From the NCBI GenBank assembly GCA_023512835.1, contig JAKCVP010000391.1, positions 1 to 64,000 of the forward strand: a stretch of 64,000 nt of DNA, in the 5' to 3' direction. The DNA comes from Taxillus chinensis (taxonomy: Eukaryota > Streptophyta > Magnoliopsida > Santalales > Loranthaceae). A program made the translations under genes and the position numbers. Under the pieces are notes generated by a model. That model made no database searches. It was given only the letters and a program-made list of their open reading frames with translations, and was not told the DNA's origin. Within the stretch, counting starts at the first letter, position 1; each line of letters starts with the position of its first letter. Positions 42,877 to 53,297 of this stretch are shown here, piece by piece.

Positions 42877-43500
42877 CTGACTTACTTAGCATCATGATTG
42901 GCGTTTAGTAGGGATGCATCGGGCGGCGCTTTTGTCTTGAAGATACCCGGGCTTCGCAAGCGCTTAGTTACATTGGTCACAAGATGCCTCAAAGCGGACA
43001 GAGTATGAGTAGCCTTGTTGGCATACAAGCGCTGAACTCATTTGCAATACATGAGATTGAACAAGGCGTAGTGCTTGCAGCATCTACCTCTTTACTCAAG
43101 CCTAAGTCTACCTGCACTCTTCCTTCCAAAGGTCCCAAATCTAATTCCAGATGGCTTCCTCGACGCGACCCAGACGCTCATCCTCCTACGAGCTTCCGAT
43201 CCTTTCTTCGGCCGACTACGACAACCTCGAGCGTGCCAGATCTCGCATTCGCTTCGATTGTAGGACGAGCCAGCATAGTCCCTGGCGTAAGAGGTCACCT
43301 AGGACTCTCATCTCCGGATTCGCGATGCCCGGGCTGCTTCTTCTCTCTGGCCAAGTCGTGTCCTTATTGTCATCCCGAATCGGTGCATTAGAAACATGGT
43401 TCCAAAGAACGGTAGGTCACCGCATTGCCTCTCGCATTGCGTGTAGAGTAGCGGTGGGCAGGAGCTAGAAAGGTTCTTGCAATGCATGTCATTAAGCCAA
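42877..43500. other. Convergent spacer with an uncertain small ORF
   Basis: Sequence between the J-domain gene and the end of the cyclophilin gene. A 105-codon frame at 43151-43468 (MASSTRPRRSSSYELPILSS start) has no domain I know. A neighbouring frame ends with two CxxC pairs (RCPGC, SCPYC) near 43315-43380. Joining the two needs an intron, and the best donor/acceptor pair creates a stop. I do not call a gene with confidence. Confidence 0.3.
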
Positions 43501-44001
43501 TCAAGCTCCCTCATCTGCAATGGGGTTGGCATGGATGGTTATGCGCTCAATTTTGACGGGATCCACTGGTCTGTTCTTCTTGTCGACGGGCAGATCTTCT
43601 ATAGAATCGAGCGTGGTGTCTTGGCCCTCGATTACTTTGCCAAAGACGGTGTTCTTGCCATCCAGGTGAGGTGCAGCTTTGTACGTAATGAAGAATTGAC
43701 TCCCGTTCGTCTTTGGGCCCTTGTTCGCCATACTGACTATTCCGCGTGCATTATGGCGAAGAGCAGGCCGTATCTCGTCCTCAAAGTCCTCTCCGTAGAT
43801 GGAGTCTCCGCCCTTGCCTTTGCCAGTGGGATCCGGTGAGCCCCCCTGTACCATAAAGTCTCTGATATTACGGTGAAAGTGGTTGCCAGTGTACCTGCCA
43901 CTGGCGCACAGGGCCAGGAAATTGTAGGCCGTCTTGGGCACAGTGGAGCAGAAGACCTCAATCTTCAGGTCGCCGTGCGTAGTGTGCAACGTCACAGACA
44001 T
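43501..44001 (-). CDS. cyp10: Cyclophilin, PPIL3 / Cyp10 type peptidyl-prolyl isomerase
   Basis: Small single-domain cyclophilin, 166 residues, no intron. Family members are associated with the spliceosome. Seen: MSVTLHTTHGDLKIEVFC start, the active-site block FHRNIRDFMVQGGSPD, NGSQFFITYKAAPHLDGKNTVFGKVI and a short charged tail. The tryptophan that contacts cyclosporin in CypA is His here (PHLDGK), as in human PPIL3, so cyclosporin sensitivity would be weak. The gene is complete with an ordinary start. It lies 624 bases from the convergent J-domain gene, whose product belongs to the same process. Confidence 0.93.
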   Translation of the reverse strand: MSVTLHTTHGDLKIEVFCSTVPKTAYNFLALCASGRYTGNHFHRNIRDFMVQGGSPDPTGKGKGGDSIYGEDFEDEIRPALRHNARGIVSMANKGPKTNGSQFFITYKAAPHLDGKNTVFGKVIEGQDTTLDSIEDLPVDKKNRPVDPVKIERITIHANPIADEGA

Positions 44002-44680
44002 GTCGCAATGTCAACGGTCGGAAAGATGAATTGGGCCGCGATCGAGATGTTCAGAAAGCTTTGGAACATGGAGGTTGAGGTGTGCAAAGCTAGGCCATTT
44101 CACCAGTCAGCGAGCCGCCATCACCCATCGTCACCACCGCACCCGACTGCTCTGCGCTCATTCGGAGCTCCCGCATTCAACAATCTTCTGCTCATCTCAT
44201 CTGGAGCTCTACGCCGACGTCTAATCGCATCCCTCAAATCCAGCGCGTCCGCTCCAGCCTGCAAGCAAAGCCCCGTGTCAGCATCCAGAAGCCCAGATTG
44301 CCAAGCCGTAACCAGTTGGGGGGAGCTCGCTATACAAACAAACCACCTGCCTCCGTCCGCAACCTATCCGCCCTATCTCCCACTCCACCCTCGACTGTCT
44401 GTTTGTTTAATCCTTGTCCCTACACACCCCTGGACCAGCACCTGAAAGCCCTGGAATTAACAGTAGCCATTTCGCCGTATCACCACTGCGCCTAAACTCC
44501 CCAAACTCCGACCCCGCGCATTTGTGTTGAAGCGGCGCGCCGCAGTATAATCACAAAGTACAAGCAATAATTGGTGCCGCCCTGAACATTCCCACCTCTG
44601 CTGGGCTGGTACAACCTTTTGCTCCAGTCGCCACTGATGCGGCACTCACAGAGCTCATTGCGCACAAGCATTGCTGAATC
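44002..44680. promoter_or_regulatory. Divergent promoter region cyclophilin / arrestin-like gene
   Basis: A 679-base spacer. Pyrimidine-rich sequence on the plus strand (44330-44450) suggests the leader of the arrestin-like gene. No gene seen. Confidence 0.4.
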
Positions 44681-46015
44681 ATGGCGGCGCTCGTGCGCGT
44701 CTCAGGTCCACCAAACAGCAGTTTCCTGGTAGGATACCCAGGAATATCTGCGACTTTGGTACGTACTTGCATGCGAGTTTGACTTGTTTTTGCCTTGGCC
44801 TTTGGCTTGACTGACCTTGACAAACCAATAGCCCCGCATAGAAGGCAAGGTTGAGATCAGACCATGCATTGGAGTCTCCGCGCCCGTGCTGGTGTCCTTG
44901 GTTACGATATGCCTCCAACGCCGTGAAACGATCCATCCCTTTGCAGACTCGGTGACGAAGAAGAGGCTAGCAGCACCTCGAAAAGAGATTACAGACATTG
45001 TGGGCAGAGAAATGCTGCTGTTCAAGTGCCACGCAGGCCGGGAGAATGAAAGTGTATTATCAATGGACTTGCCTTTTGTCATCTTCATACCATTCGGCCG
45101 CGGACCTGGAGATGCTGCGAGACGAATTCCCCCGGCGAGTCTCTCGATGCCTAGCAGGACGGCGGAAACCATGTACGAGCTCCTCGTCACCGTACAGCAG
45201 GGCCACTCAGATCAGCGAAAATATGCCTTCCCAGTGCCGATACAGCGGTACGATACGCTATCAACATTTGGCATGTACGACAGGCCAGACAGTAAAGAGG
45301 CGGTATCAGATCACTTGGTGTCCTTGGGTGTCTCACTGCCGAGGTGGTCGTACGGGCCATTGGATCCAATCAGTGTCTACATCAAATTGACGCCCAATCC
45401 GGACTGGATGGGCAAAGCAAGAAAAGTGACCATATCCAAGGTGTCTATTTCCGTCGATGAAGACATCATCTACAACCCCGAAGGCGACGAGCCCAGCAGA
45501 AAGACGAAACAGCTCGCAAAGCAGTCCCATCAGGTCGGTGTCAAGATGCCCGAGGCTGGGTACATGACGAACTTGGGCCTGGTATTTCCTGCAAAGGATA
45601 CACGCGACAACGAAGGCATCTTGCCGCGACCAAAGAGAGAATTTCCCATCTACGGTGTCAGCGGGTTCACGACGACAGGGAGCCTGTACAAGATTGAGTA
45701 TTACTTGACAGTCAAGGTGAGCATTTGTCCGTGCAGCGTGATGGACAAGCATCACTAACCCGAATGTGCCAGGCAACATTGTCTGGAGCCAAAGACATCA
45801 TCCTGAAGCAGCCCATTGTGGTATGTCCCTACGACCACGCTGGCTGCAAGTTGGAAATGGACGCTATTGAACAGTCAGCGCGAGACTCTGTCAACGTCAG
45901 CCCGGAAAATCCTATGCTCCCAGCACCCACAATCATTCTCGCAACGCAGCCCGGTGGCCTCAAGACACTTGGCGTAACTTTGGTCGGAGGGCAGAGAAAG
46001 CCCCTCATTGAGTAA
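44681..46015 (+). CDS. Arrestin-like domain protein
   Basis: Three exons (introns 44759-44831 and 45717-45772) give 401 residues. It begins MAALVRVSGPPNSSFLVGYP and spliced continues ISATLPRIEGKVEIRPCIGV, an arrestin N-terminal beta-sandwich start. Further blocks: VTICLQRRETIHP, MDLPFVIFIPFGRGPGD, RTAETMYELLVTVQQGH, SVSISVDEDIIYNPEGDEP and a C-terminal half with KIEYYLTVKATLSGAKDIIL, AGCKLEMDAIEQ and VGGQRKPLIE. Fungal arrestin-like proteins act as adaptors for ubiquitin ligases or in endocytosis. I see no PPxY motif, which distinguishes it from the ART/Rod-type ubiquitin-ligase adaptors. Cytosolic. The length matches the fungal family I recall. Confidence 0.82.
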
Positions 46016-46458
46016 CCGGATTTACTCAGTACTCTCGATACCCATATGCCTTGTTAAGGGGCGCATTGATGACCGGCGTTGGTATGGACACCATCTGCAG
46101 CGTTTGGGCAGTTGCACTTTTGCTTCTCTAGCAACGACTCTTGACGACTGTTGACGCTATACTTGAATCTTATGACAGCTGTACGATGGATGAGGCGGGC
46201 GGGGAAGGGCATGATCGGAACGGATTTCGAAGCGTCATGGCACGACTGGCGTGCGCAAGGTGGCAGACAACCTTGAGATGCACAGATGAAGAGACGAGAT
46301 ACTGAAAATGCTCGGGAGCAGCTAGGTAGACCTTTCTCAAGTCGACGCTTATCGCTCCACGACCTCCTCCGCGGTAGGAGAAGACGACGAAGAAGAAGAA
46401 GAAGAAAGTATCTTGAAAGAGTAGAAATGCTACCACCATTACTGTACCACCTGCATCA
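46016..46458. other. Convergent 3' spacer, no gene
   Basis: About 440 bases between the arrestin-like stop and the stop of the small minus-strand gene. It contains a GAA-rich stretch (46382-46410). Nothing else recognisable. Confidence 0.45.
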
Positions 46459-46814
46459 TCAGATCTTGAGTCTTTCCAGACTTTCAAAGAGGGCGTCAAT
46501 CTGCGTTGGTGCGCCTGCGCTTCTCGCACGGTAAACGGACTGCAGATGTGTGACTGCGTCGGTGACCATGGCCTGAATTTCGCGCGCGCGCTGGCTGTGC
46601 GGGCCAAAGGTGCGCTGGGCGTTGCGTAGACTCGACTCGAGCTGCGGCGTGTTCTGCATGAGCAAGATGTGACTCCCGACTGATGTGCGTTTTGGCAGAG
46701 GCAAAGTTGATGGGGGTGAGGATGGCAGGTACGTACGCACTGCAGTAGATGAACTGCTTCTTCTTCGTCTCTTTCTTCTTCTTGTGTCATGGCTGTGTTG
46801 GTGGTTGCGGTCAT
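46459..46814 (-). CDS. Small helical protein of unknown function
   Basis: A two-exon model (intron 46673-46740, 68 bases, GTGCGT donor, CTCAC branch, GGGAG acceptor) gives 95 residues. Exon 1 is acidic (TQEEERDEEEAVHLL). Exon 2 carries a conserved-looking helix set: LLMQNTPQLESSLRNAQRTF, SQRAREIQAMVTDAVTHLQS and a final TQIDALFESLERLKI. The regular heptad-like pattern suggests a short coiled-coil subunit of a complex. I do not recognise the family. The exact exon join is uncertain because other donors exist within ten bases. The frame of exon 2 is clear and ends at 46459. Confidence 0.5.
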
Positions 46815-47377
46815 GGTGCAGACAAGGGTATTTGCAGCTCAGGCGGGATTTGACTGTGGAATACCCTGGCACGCTTGGGCTGGGTGCTATGTGTACATGT
46901 CGGCATTGACAGTATCTCGATATTGATATTGATATTGCCGCGTTGAGTCTGACTCTGAGCGGCAAAGCTTAAGGTTGTAGATGACGGTGCATGTGAGTGT
47001 GCGCAGCATGTGTGGGGACGTGGGGGAGTAGGCGAAAGTCGAACGTCACAGTGCTTCACCCCCGAACAACGACCACCCGACCTACTCTTACCTCTCCACT
47101 ATACCCAGTCACGCACATTGCCCACTCCTCCCTTGACTAGCCTTCAACTCGACATTCTGAACATGCAATCGATCGACTGAAAAAAGTAATTGCATACGAT
47201 ACACCAACTGTACATAACCTTTGCAGCGGAGACCTACAGTACTGGAACCGCAGTATCTAACCGCTCTTAACCAATCGACACAAATCTCACCCCCAATATC
47301 AACTTCAATCCGACAATACCCAAGCACGCACCCACCCCAGGTATCCAGACATCTAAACAAGCGCGCACACGTCTCCA
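46815..47377. other. Divergent spacer, small helical gene / rhodanese
   Basis: About 560 bases with no supported gene. The side before 47378 is CA-rich. TATTGATATTGATATTG lies near 46920-46937. Confidence 0.4.
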
Positions 47378-48041
47378 ATGGCCTCAATCTCCACCGCTGC
47401 ATCTGCACCTGAACCAGCACCTACCATTTGTAAACCAGAAGCACAATCCCAACCTCCAGCGTCATGGACAGCTGCATTCCCCTCTCCAAGCGCAACACCA
47501 CTCCCAATCACACAAGCTCATCTCTTGCGCCTTTACCGCTCTTCTTCATCCTCCACTGCCGCCTCTACTCCTAGCATCTCAACTTCACCCTCCACCCCCT
47601 AGCATCTCAACTTGCACCTCCACCCCTAGCATCTCACCCGCAACCACAGCCACACCCTCACCACCACAACACCATCCCAAAACCCTATCCCACACCCTCC
47701 TAATCGACGTCCGCCGCACAGATTTCGAAGGCGGAACTCTGCGCGGCGCCCTGAATCTGCCCGCGCAAAGTATATTCCACACCCTAGACGCACTCTACGA
47801 CCTCGCGCTCGCCGCGGGGAAAACGCACGTCGTCTTCTGGTGCAATGGGTGCTCGGCGCGGGGCAGGGGCGTACGCTGCGCCGGGTGGTTCGCGGATGTC
47901 TGCGCGCGACGAAATGGCGGTGGTGGACCGGGTGTTGAGAGTCGGTTTCTAGAGGGGGGGATTCGAGGTTGGGTTGCGGGTGGGAGTGAGTTTGTAGAGT
48001 ACATGGTTGGGTTTGAGAGGGGGGTTTGGGAGCAGGCTTGA
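47378..48041 (+). pseudogene. Rhodanese-domain protein with apparent +1 frameshift
   Basis: The N-terminal frame (47378-47602) reads MASISTAASAPEP and later SWTAAFPSPSATPLPITQAH, a typical start of fungal Acr2/Cdc25-type rhodanese proteins, then stops at TAG 47600. The rest of the domain continues in the next frame from about 47598: LLIDVRRTDFEGGTLRGALN, FWCNGCSARGRGVRCAGWF with a CX5R active-site loop, and LEGGIRGWV, ending at TGA 48041. The break lies in a tandem repeat (SISTxxSTP units). Successive units begin at 47572, 47600 and 47627, spacings 28 and 27. The longer spacing comes from five C at 47595-47599 where the next unit has four. No GT-AG intron bridges it. Either a real frameshift or an indel error in a C run. 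The function would be phosphatase/arsenate-reductase or sulfurtransferase-like. Confidence 0.65.
47572..47641 (+). repeat. 27/28-base coding minisatellite (about 2.4 copies)
   Basis: Units start TAGCATCTCAACTT at 47572 and 47600. A partial third unit starts TAGCATCTCACCC at 47627. It lies at the frameshift of the rhodanese gene. Confidence 0.8.
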
Positions 48042-48469
48042 TGGTTTTGATGGGGTTCATGTTCTTGTATTGAGGATATGACTGTCAAGAGATATGTAGA
48101 GTGAGTGTTGAGATGTAAGCAGCTGCTGGCGCATCTATTGCGCCCAGCTGTGCACCATAACGATGCAGCCACGCCGTGCCACGACCAGCCCGTCTGACTC
48201 TCTGTCCATCACAGGCCAGAGCAGGCAGCGCGTATCAATATGCTCACACTCTCCTCTCTAGCTTGCGTATGCGTATGCTCCATCTCCTGTCCGCTTCCCA
48301 GCACTCCAGACCATATAATCCTGGAGCTTCAACTCCAGGCGTCTGTGCCTTCCACCATCATCCATGCCGAGCGTTTTCCTCTTCCCTGATTTCATGCTGC
48401 CTTCTCATGTTCCGTTGAGTGAAAATCGATCATAGACACTGCCGTCGCAATGCATATCAGAGCCGTCAA
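48042..48469. other. Convergent spacer, no gene
   Basis: About 430 bases between the rhodanese stop and the microprotein stop. Nothing recognisable. Confidence 0.4.
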
Positions 48470-48694
48470 CTAGACACCACCGCCGGCCCGATTGACATCG
48501 ACGCCAAATCCTCCCTTCATGCGTCGCTCCACGCGAGCTCGTGCTGCCTCAGAAGCCTGGTAATAGAAGAGCGCACCGCCGCCTGCGAGCAGGGTAAAGC
48601 CAAAGAGGGTCTTGCTTCTAATGATTCTTCGTTAGCAATCTGTCTTGCGGAGGAGTGTGAGGTGGTGTGGCGCAACATACGAGAGGAAAGCCAT
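48470..48694 (-). CDS. 52-residue single-span membrane microprotein
   Basis: Two exons: 48694-48681 (14 bases, MAFL plus two bases) and 48614-48470. The intron 48615-48680 is 66 bases with a GTATGT donor and a GCTAAC branch 19 bases before the AG. The product is 52 residues: a hydrophobic segment (about 7-24, FGFTLLAGGGALFYYQ) followed by a basic amphipathic helix (ASEAARARVERRMKG) and a short tail FGVDVNRAGGGV. The topology resembles small inner-membrane proteins of mitochondrial respiratory or assembly complexes, but I cannot name a family. Support is the strong splice signals plus protein-like composition. It is too short for ordinary gene callers. Confidence 0.65.
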
Positions 48695-49726
48695 GTTGGG
48701 TTATGCGGTGTGGATGTTGTTGTGTTCAGTGTATGGAGAGTGCAGCGGATTCGAGTATGAAAATGACCTGCGCGGAAGAAACAGTGCCGAGTGGTAGACA
48801 ATGCTTCGTGCGTAGGCGGAAGTAGGGTAGTACAATCGACCCTGACTGAGGACAGTGATGATCAGGCCACTGCAGACAGCAAGTACCTCTGTAACCAGCT
48901 TTGTAGCGTAATGTCTCAAAATTGACGGTCAACAACGCGCTTTCTCCTTGCTAGTGGATGTACTGCTTGTAGATATGAGACAGGATGCAAGGCGAGAGAC
49001 TAAGAGTGCAGCAGCAACGCGGCTAATCGAATTCCTTGCGTTGCAATTGCGCACGCGACGTCCTTCTCCGTGGGGAAGTAAGTACCCTGACTGCGGGGTG
49101 CGATCTAGCCGAGGCTGTTCGAGTCGTTCTCGTGGGCGCAGTCGAGCACCCGCACGGTCCGTCGCGCGGTCCAGTCCGTGGCAATGAGGCTCGGTGACGG
49201 AGAATTTGTCGTGGGTGCGTGGGTCTAAGCTGATCGTCCTGCTCACTGAACTTGGAAACTTTCAAAACAAATTCAATAGGCGACGGCTAGACTTCTTGTA
49301 GCCGGACAAGCACTAGGGCAGATGTTTTAAGGTTGGACTTGTCTCCGTGCCTGGATCTGGCGGCGGGCTGGCGGGTGGCGGTTTAGTGACAAATGTACTT
49401 TGCGCTGCTGGTGACGACTGTCTAATGTCTGTGAGGAGCAAGCAGGCGAGCGTGGCTCACCATGTGAAGCATGGGAAGCGAAAGAGTCGGGAGGCTCTCA
49501 GGTGAAGGCTGCTGTGTTGATGGGCCAGACGAGGTCTCCATGATTCAAGGCAGGTGCGATCGACGTGCCTGCCTGAAGAGATCTTGATCTGTCGACCTTT
49601 CGCATCTGGCGTCAGCGCACAGCCTTGGGTAGAAAGGGCAACATGTGACGAGAAACGCAAGAAAAGGACCGAGTACAGGGTGGGTATCATGTTTCATTAT
49701 CGTTAGTAGCGAGCGCAAATGCCGTC
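48695..49726. other. Intergenic about 1 kb, no supported gene
   Basis: Several Arg-rich short ORFs overlap on the minus strand (48929-49265). They look like GC-composition artefacts, and none has a domain or splice support. Holds the microprotein promoter. Confidence 0.4.
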
Positions 49727-51130
49727 TCACCGTGCAACACCGATAGCATGATACGTCTCAGCGTCGTCATCGTCAAACTCGAACCACGTAGTCAGCGCAC
49801 GACCATCGTTGGCCTCGACATCTCGTACAACGCTCGCACCAGCCGTTTCGCTGACCCTCCCAAGCGTCGTCGACTCCACGCTCGACTTGCGCCCGAGCTG
49901 CTTGGTCTGCAGTTCTTCCACCAGCGTCTGACTGCCTGACCTTCCGTGCTCTTCCATTTCGATGCTGGCCGGGTCGGTCGCGTACGTGTAGTCACGCGTC
50001 CAGAACCACCAGTAGTCGGGCAGCACTTTCGCGAAGAAGACTTTGAGGGACGGTATCGAGCAAATGATGAAGCCGACAAGCGGCTCGGCGACCGTAAGAG
50101 CTAAAAGAGGGTTTGCGTTCCCTGTAAAGTCTGGTCAGCGACGCGGCTCGATGCCACGGGCAGCAAAGGTCTACGCACAATCGTCATAAGTTTCGTAATA
50201 CAGGTCGTAAATAATGCACACGCGAGCGATTCCAATAATACAGAGAACCATTCCACCTGCAGCATGTTAGATTCCTCTTCGACCCACAGACATGCAGTAC
50301 AAAACTTACAGATAAAAACAAGGATATACGCAAGTTTTGCCCGGTAATCGACATCCAGGCGCCAGAATAATACACTAGGCAGCAATGCAACAAGGAAATC
50401 CGTGAAAACGGAAAGAGAGTTGATGAGCATGAGAAAGAGTCCCTCATCAAAACAGTAGGCGTCAGGGTTGGCCGCACTCCAGCCGGGAACAGCTTCCAAC
50501 CAGTACGTCTCCATGGGTGCGCACTGTACGAAGATGGCGATGAAGGGTCCAAGGAATTGCGCCGAGAGAAGGAAAAGACTGGTCCAGAGCAAGATTCTAT
50601 GGCGTTTTTGCAGCATGCCTTGCGTCAGGCGCCGGAAGAAGACAAGGATGGAAAGCTTGACAAGTGATGTCGATGTAACGAAGAGGACTTCGGCGACCAA
50701 TGTGATCTGAAAAGTGTTAGCTGACACTGATGTTCGTCAGTAGCAGCAGACGCGGTTACCTTTCGTATCTTTTGCCGATTCTCCACTGGGTTGTCCCAGA
50801 CATGTAAATCCAATCCATAGTAACGCTGACCTGGTTTTTTCTCGGTTAGTGGCGCACAATGGGAAATGGCAGATGCCACATACCCAGGGAACAGCCAACA
50901 GCGAGTCCCACTGCCGTAATATACGCTGCGATAGCCAAGGCATCGTCGGCCCCAAAGTTCCGCGTACAACCAAGCCTGACTGCTAGGCGTATCACGAGGA
51001 CAATACTCGCAAGTATGCCAAGAATGAATGAGACGATGATAATGTCATGAGGATGCCGGTCAGGGTTGGTGTAGTTGGGACTGGGCCAACTAGCTATCAC
51101 TTGCGTCGGAGGATAAAGCCCACCTGGCAT
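49727..51130 (-). CDS. Pth11/SAT4-like seven-helix membrane protein (fungal rhodopsin-like domain)
   Basis: Five exons: 51130-50884, 50830-50760, 50706-50310, 50256-50179 and 50121-49727. The introns are 53, 53, 53 and 57 bases with good donors, for 395 residues. About seven hydrophobic helices: DIIIVSFILGILASIVLVIR, the second with FGADDALAIAAYITAVGLAV, then ITLVAEVLFVTSTSLVKLSI, ILLWTSLFLLSAQFLGPFIA, LINSLSVFTDFLVALLPSVL, YILVFICGMVLCIIGIARVC and LTVAEPLVGFIICSIPSL. The FGADDALAIAAY and LVKLSILVFFRR blocks are typical of this family, whose plant-pathogen member Pth11 senses surfaces. No CFEM domain is present. The C-terminal cytosolic tail (about 100 residues) is Ser/Thr/acid-rich. Ligand unknown. 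Confidence 0.85.
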
Positions 51131-52630
51131 GCTAGACGGCTAGAGACATGCGGTGGGCCTCTGTGAGGTTGGGAGTAAAAGTCGAAAGTCAATCGAGTTC
51201 GAAGGCACAGAGGAGATCTTGCTCGTCGATCAGAAAGCAAAATCCCGCCTTGGCCGTGAAATGCTGCTCTTGCAGCGGTAAAAGATGGAAGACGGCCGCA
51301 ACGAGTGGGAGTTGCTCGACTTGGAGAAGGAGCAAACGCGTTCAAATTGGTCTGGCGAAGTCTATCCCGACAGCATCCCTGAGTCCAGTGGCAAAGTCCA
51401 GGAGGTCGAGGTGCACGCTGAGGCCCGGGACGACCTGACGAGGACGGGAAGCGGATTCCAGAGTCAAGTTCAGCCTGGCGATTACAGTTCTTCCCCAGCG
51501 CATGGGAAGCGTGGGGCTTTTGGGTTGCGAACCTGCATGCGCTCGGCGCCGCTAGCCTGAATCCCACGTGCAGCAAGAAGAAAAGCCTTGTCGATGTCAA
51601 GGCTCGCGATTGGGTCTTGAAGGAGACTGAGGTCTGGAGGGGAATCTTCTCGATGCTGTGCGGCGATCGCGTCCCGGTGCGGAAGGTGTTGGAGACGGTG
51701 GCTTGAGGTTGAGTCTCGTCTGCACGTGTGGTGTCGTAGAGGGCTAACTGAATCAGATAAGCGAGCTGACATGCGCTACTATAGCGCGCAATCTACCCAA
51801 TGACATTGTGCGTTCCCTGGCCGGTTCCTGTGTTAGAGACTTAGTCGAGGACTTAGTCAAGCTCTGGCCTGTACTACCGACCATGCTGCTGGAACGACCC
51901 GAGCGCTGTGATAGAGTTGGCTCTGCGGTCCGAACGGCTCTGAAGAGTCCCAGCGCAGCTTGGACATTTATGATCGCTCAAGCTGTACAGCCTTTCGAGC
52001 ACGTTCAAACAGCGGTGCCTGGATTTCGAGCGAGATTCAGCCGTGGTTTGGCAGGGAGAAGAGACGCTGTAGCAAGGGCAGCGTGACGGAGAAGCGGCAT
52101 CACGGCTTAGCAAACCTAGTCTTGTATGCGAAATGAGGGCGAGACTTCCTGCATCCCAGCATCTGGCCCAGAGCCTCACGGCGGTTGCACATCGACAGCC
52201 GTTCTTCGGCGGCCTGGGCGGATCATGAGCGCCATGACTGCGGCAGGTGCGTGATGATGCCGTGAGCGGGACGGCACCAGCCTCCCATCAGCCGATAACA
52301 GTCCGTACCCATGTTGGGCTGCTGGATGCCGGTGCGCTATCGCTGTTGGATGCTACGCTATGGGAAATTTGGACATGCGTCTCAGATTGCAACGAATAAG
52401 CTTGACGCTGTTCTCGAAGCATTCTGATAAAGCACTCAATACCGCTAGACGTGCGATCTGCGTTGCGACAAACGGACGAGACCGTTCTCCAATTCCAAAG
52501 GCGCGGTAGCAACGTGATGAGGAGCCAAAAATAATCAACGGATAGTGATTGCGATGGTTGCATTCAATTGCTTATGGGTATCATGTTGCCGACATTTGTC
52601 GCTTTTCCTGTTCATCCGTACACTCAAAAA
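51131..52630. other. Intergenic 1.5 kb, no supported gene
   Basis: Short ORFs on both strands (for example 51097-51600 minus, Arg/Pro-rich) overlap the receptor promoter and lack domain features. No repeats recognised. Confidence 0.45.
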
Positions 52631-53297
52631 TCAGGCTGTGTATCCTACACCTCTCCGACGCTGGCTCGAGGCGACGGGCTTGATGATCAAGTCGAGCGGC
52701 GCAACGTCTGGATCGTCGTTAGCAATCCAGTCGCCCATCATAGTAGGTGTCTCTTAACGAGCTCGTTCGCAACTTACCGAGAATGCCCGTCAGAATAGGA
52801 CTGTTGATGTTTGAGCCAGTCGCAAACCCATTCGCAATGTCTCCTCTGCCAAGCGGCAAACCCAGGGCGTTGATGAAGCGGAGAAGCTTCGCCGGCTGAC
52901 CGTCGCACGTAGCGTTGATGTAGGCCACACTCGCCGAGACAGCGTTTGAGTCGGATGCAGTGTACAGCTGCTGAGGGAACAGTAGGAAGGTACCCTTTGT
53001 CGACAGAGCACCGCCATTGGAATATGCCGCGCCATTGTTAAGCTGGAATTGCGCAACGGAGCTCTCGGACTCGGTCTTGCTTCCTAGGGTCAACGGGAAG
53101 AAGAAGCCGCCAGCATCTGGTGTGTTGGCAACATTGACTGGGAATGTCTGCGAGCCGTCCACGGATGCGGCCTCGAGAGTGAAGAAGTCGTCCAGCGTCC
53201 GGCCAGGTGTGAGCAAAGACGTAGCGTCCGGTAGGCACACAGCCGTGGTCAGACTGGCGTGGACGAGTACTGCAATGGAAGCGTAGAGGCCCTTCAT
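52631..53297 (-). CDS. Small secreted protein, unknown function
   Basis: Two exons (intron 52708-52777, GTAAGT, GCTAAC, CCAG) give 198 residues. A signal peptide of about 19-20 residues (MKGLYASIAVLVHASLTTA) is followed by a beta-rich body: FFTLEAASVDGSQTFPV, GGFFFPLTLGSK, AQFQLNNGAAYS and GTFLLFPQQLYTAS. Only two Cys remain (21 and 131), which could pair, and there is one NAT sequon at 128. The spliced C-terminus ends VAPLDLIIKPVASSQRRRGV plus three residues and is basic. I do not recognise a family. A possible effector or wall protein by size and secretion only. The intron fits because the unspliced frame ends within it. Confidence 0.68.

Noticed and set aside
47560..47700. Intron explaining the rhodanese frame change
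   Set aside because: There is no GT donor with a matching AG between the two frames near the break. The repeat-unit length difference explains the shift directly.
51097..51600. 167-codon minus-strand ORF upstream of the receptor gene
   Set aside because: It overlaps the receptor start in another frame, is Arg/Pro-rich, has no signal or domain, and shows no splice support.
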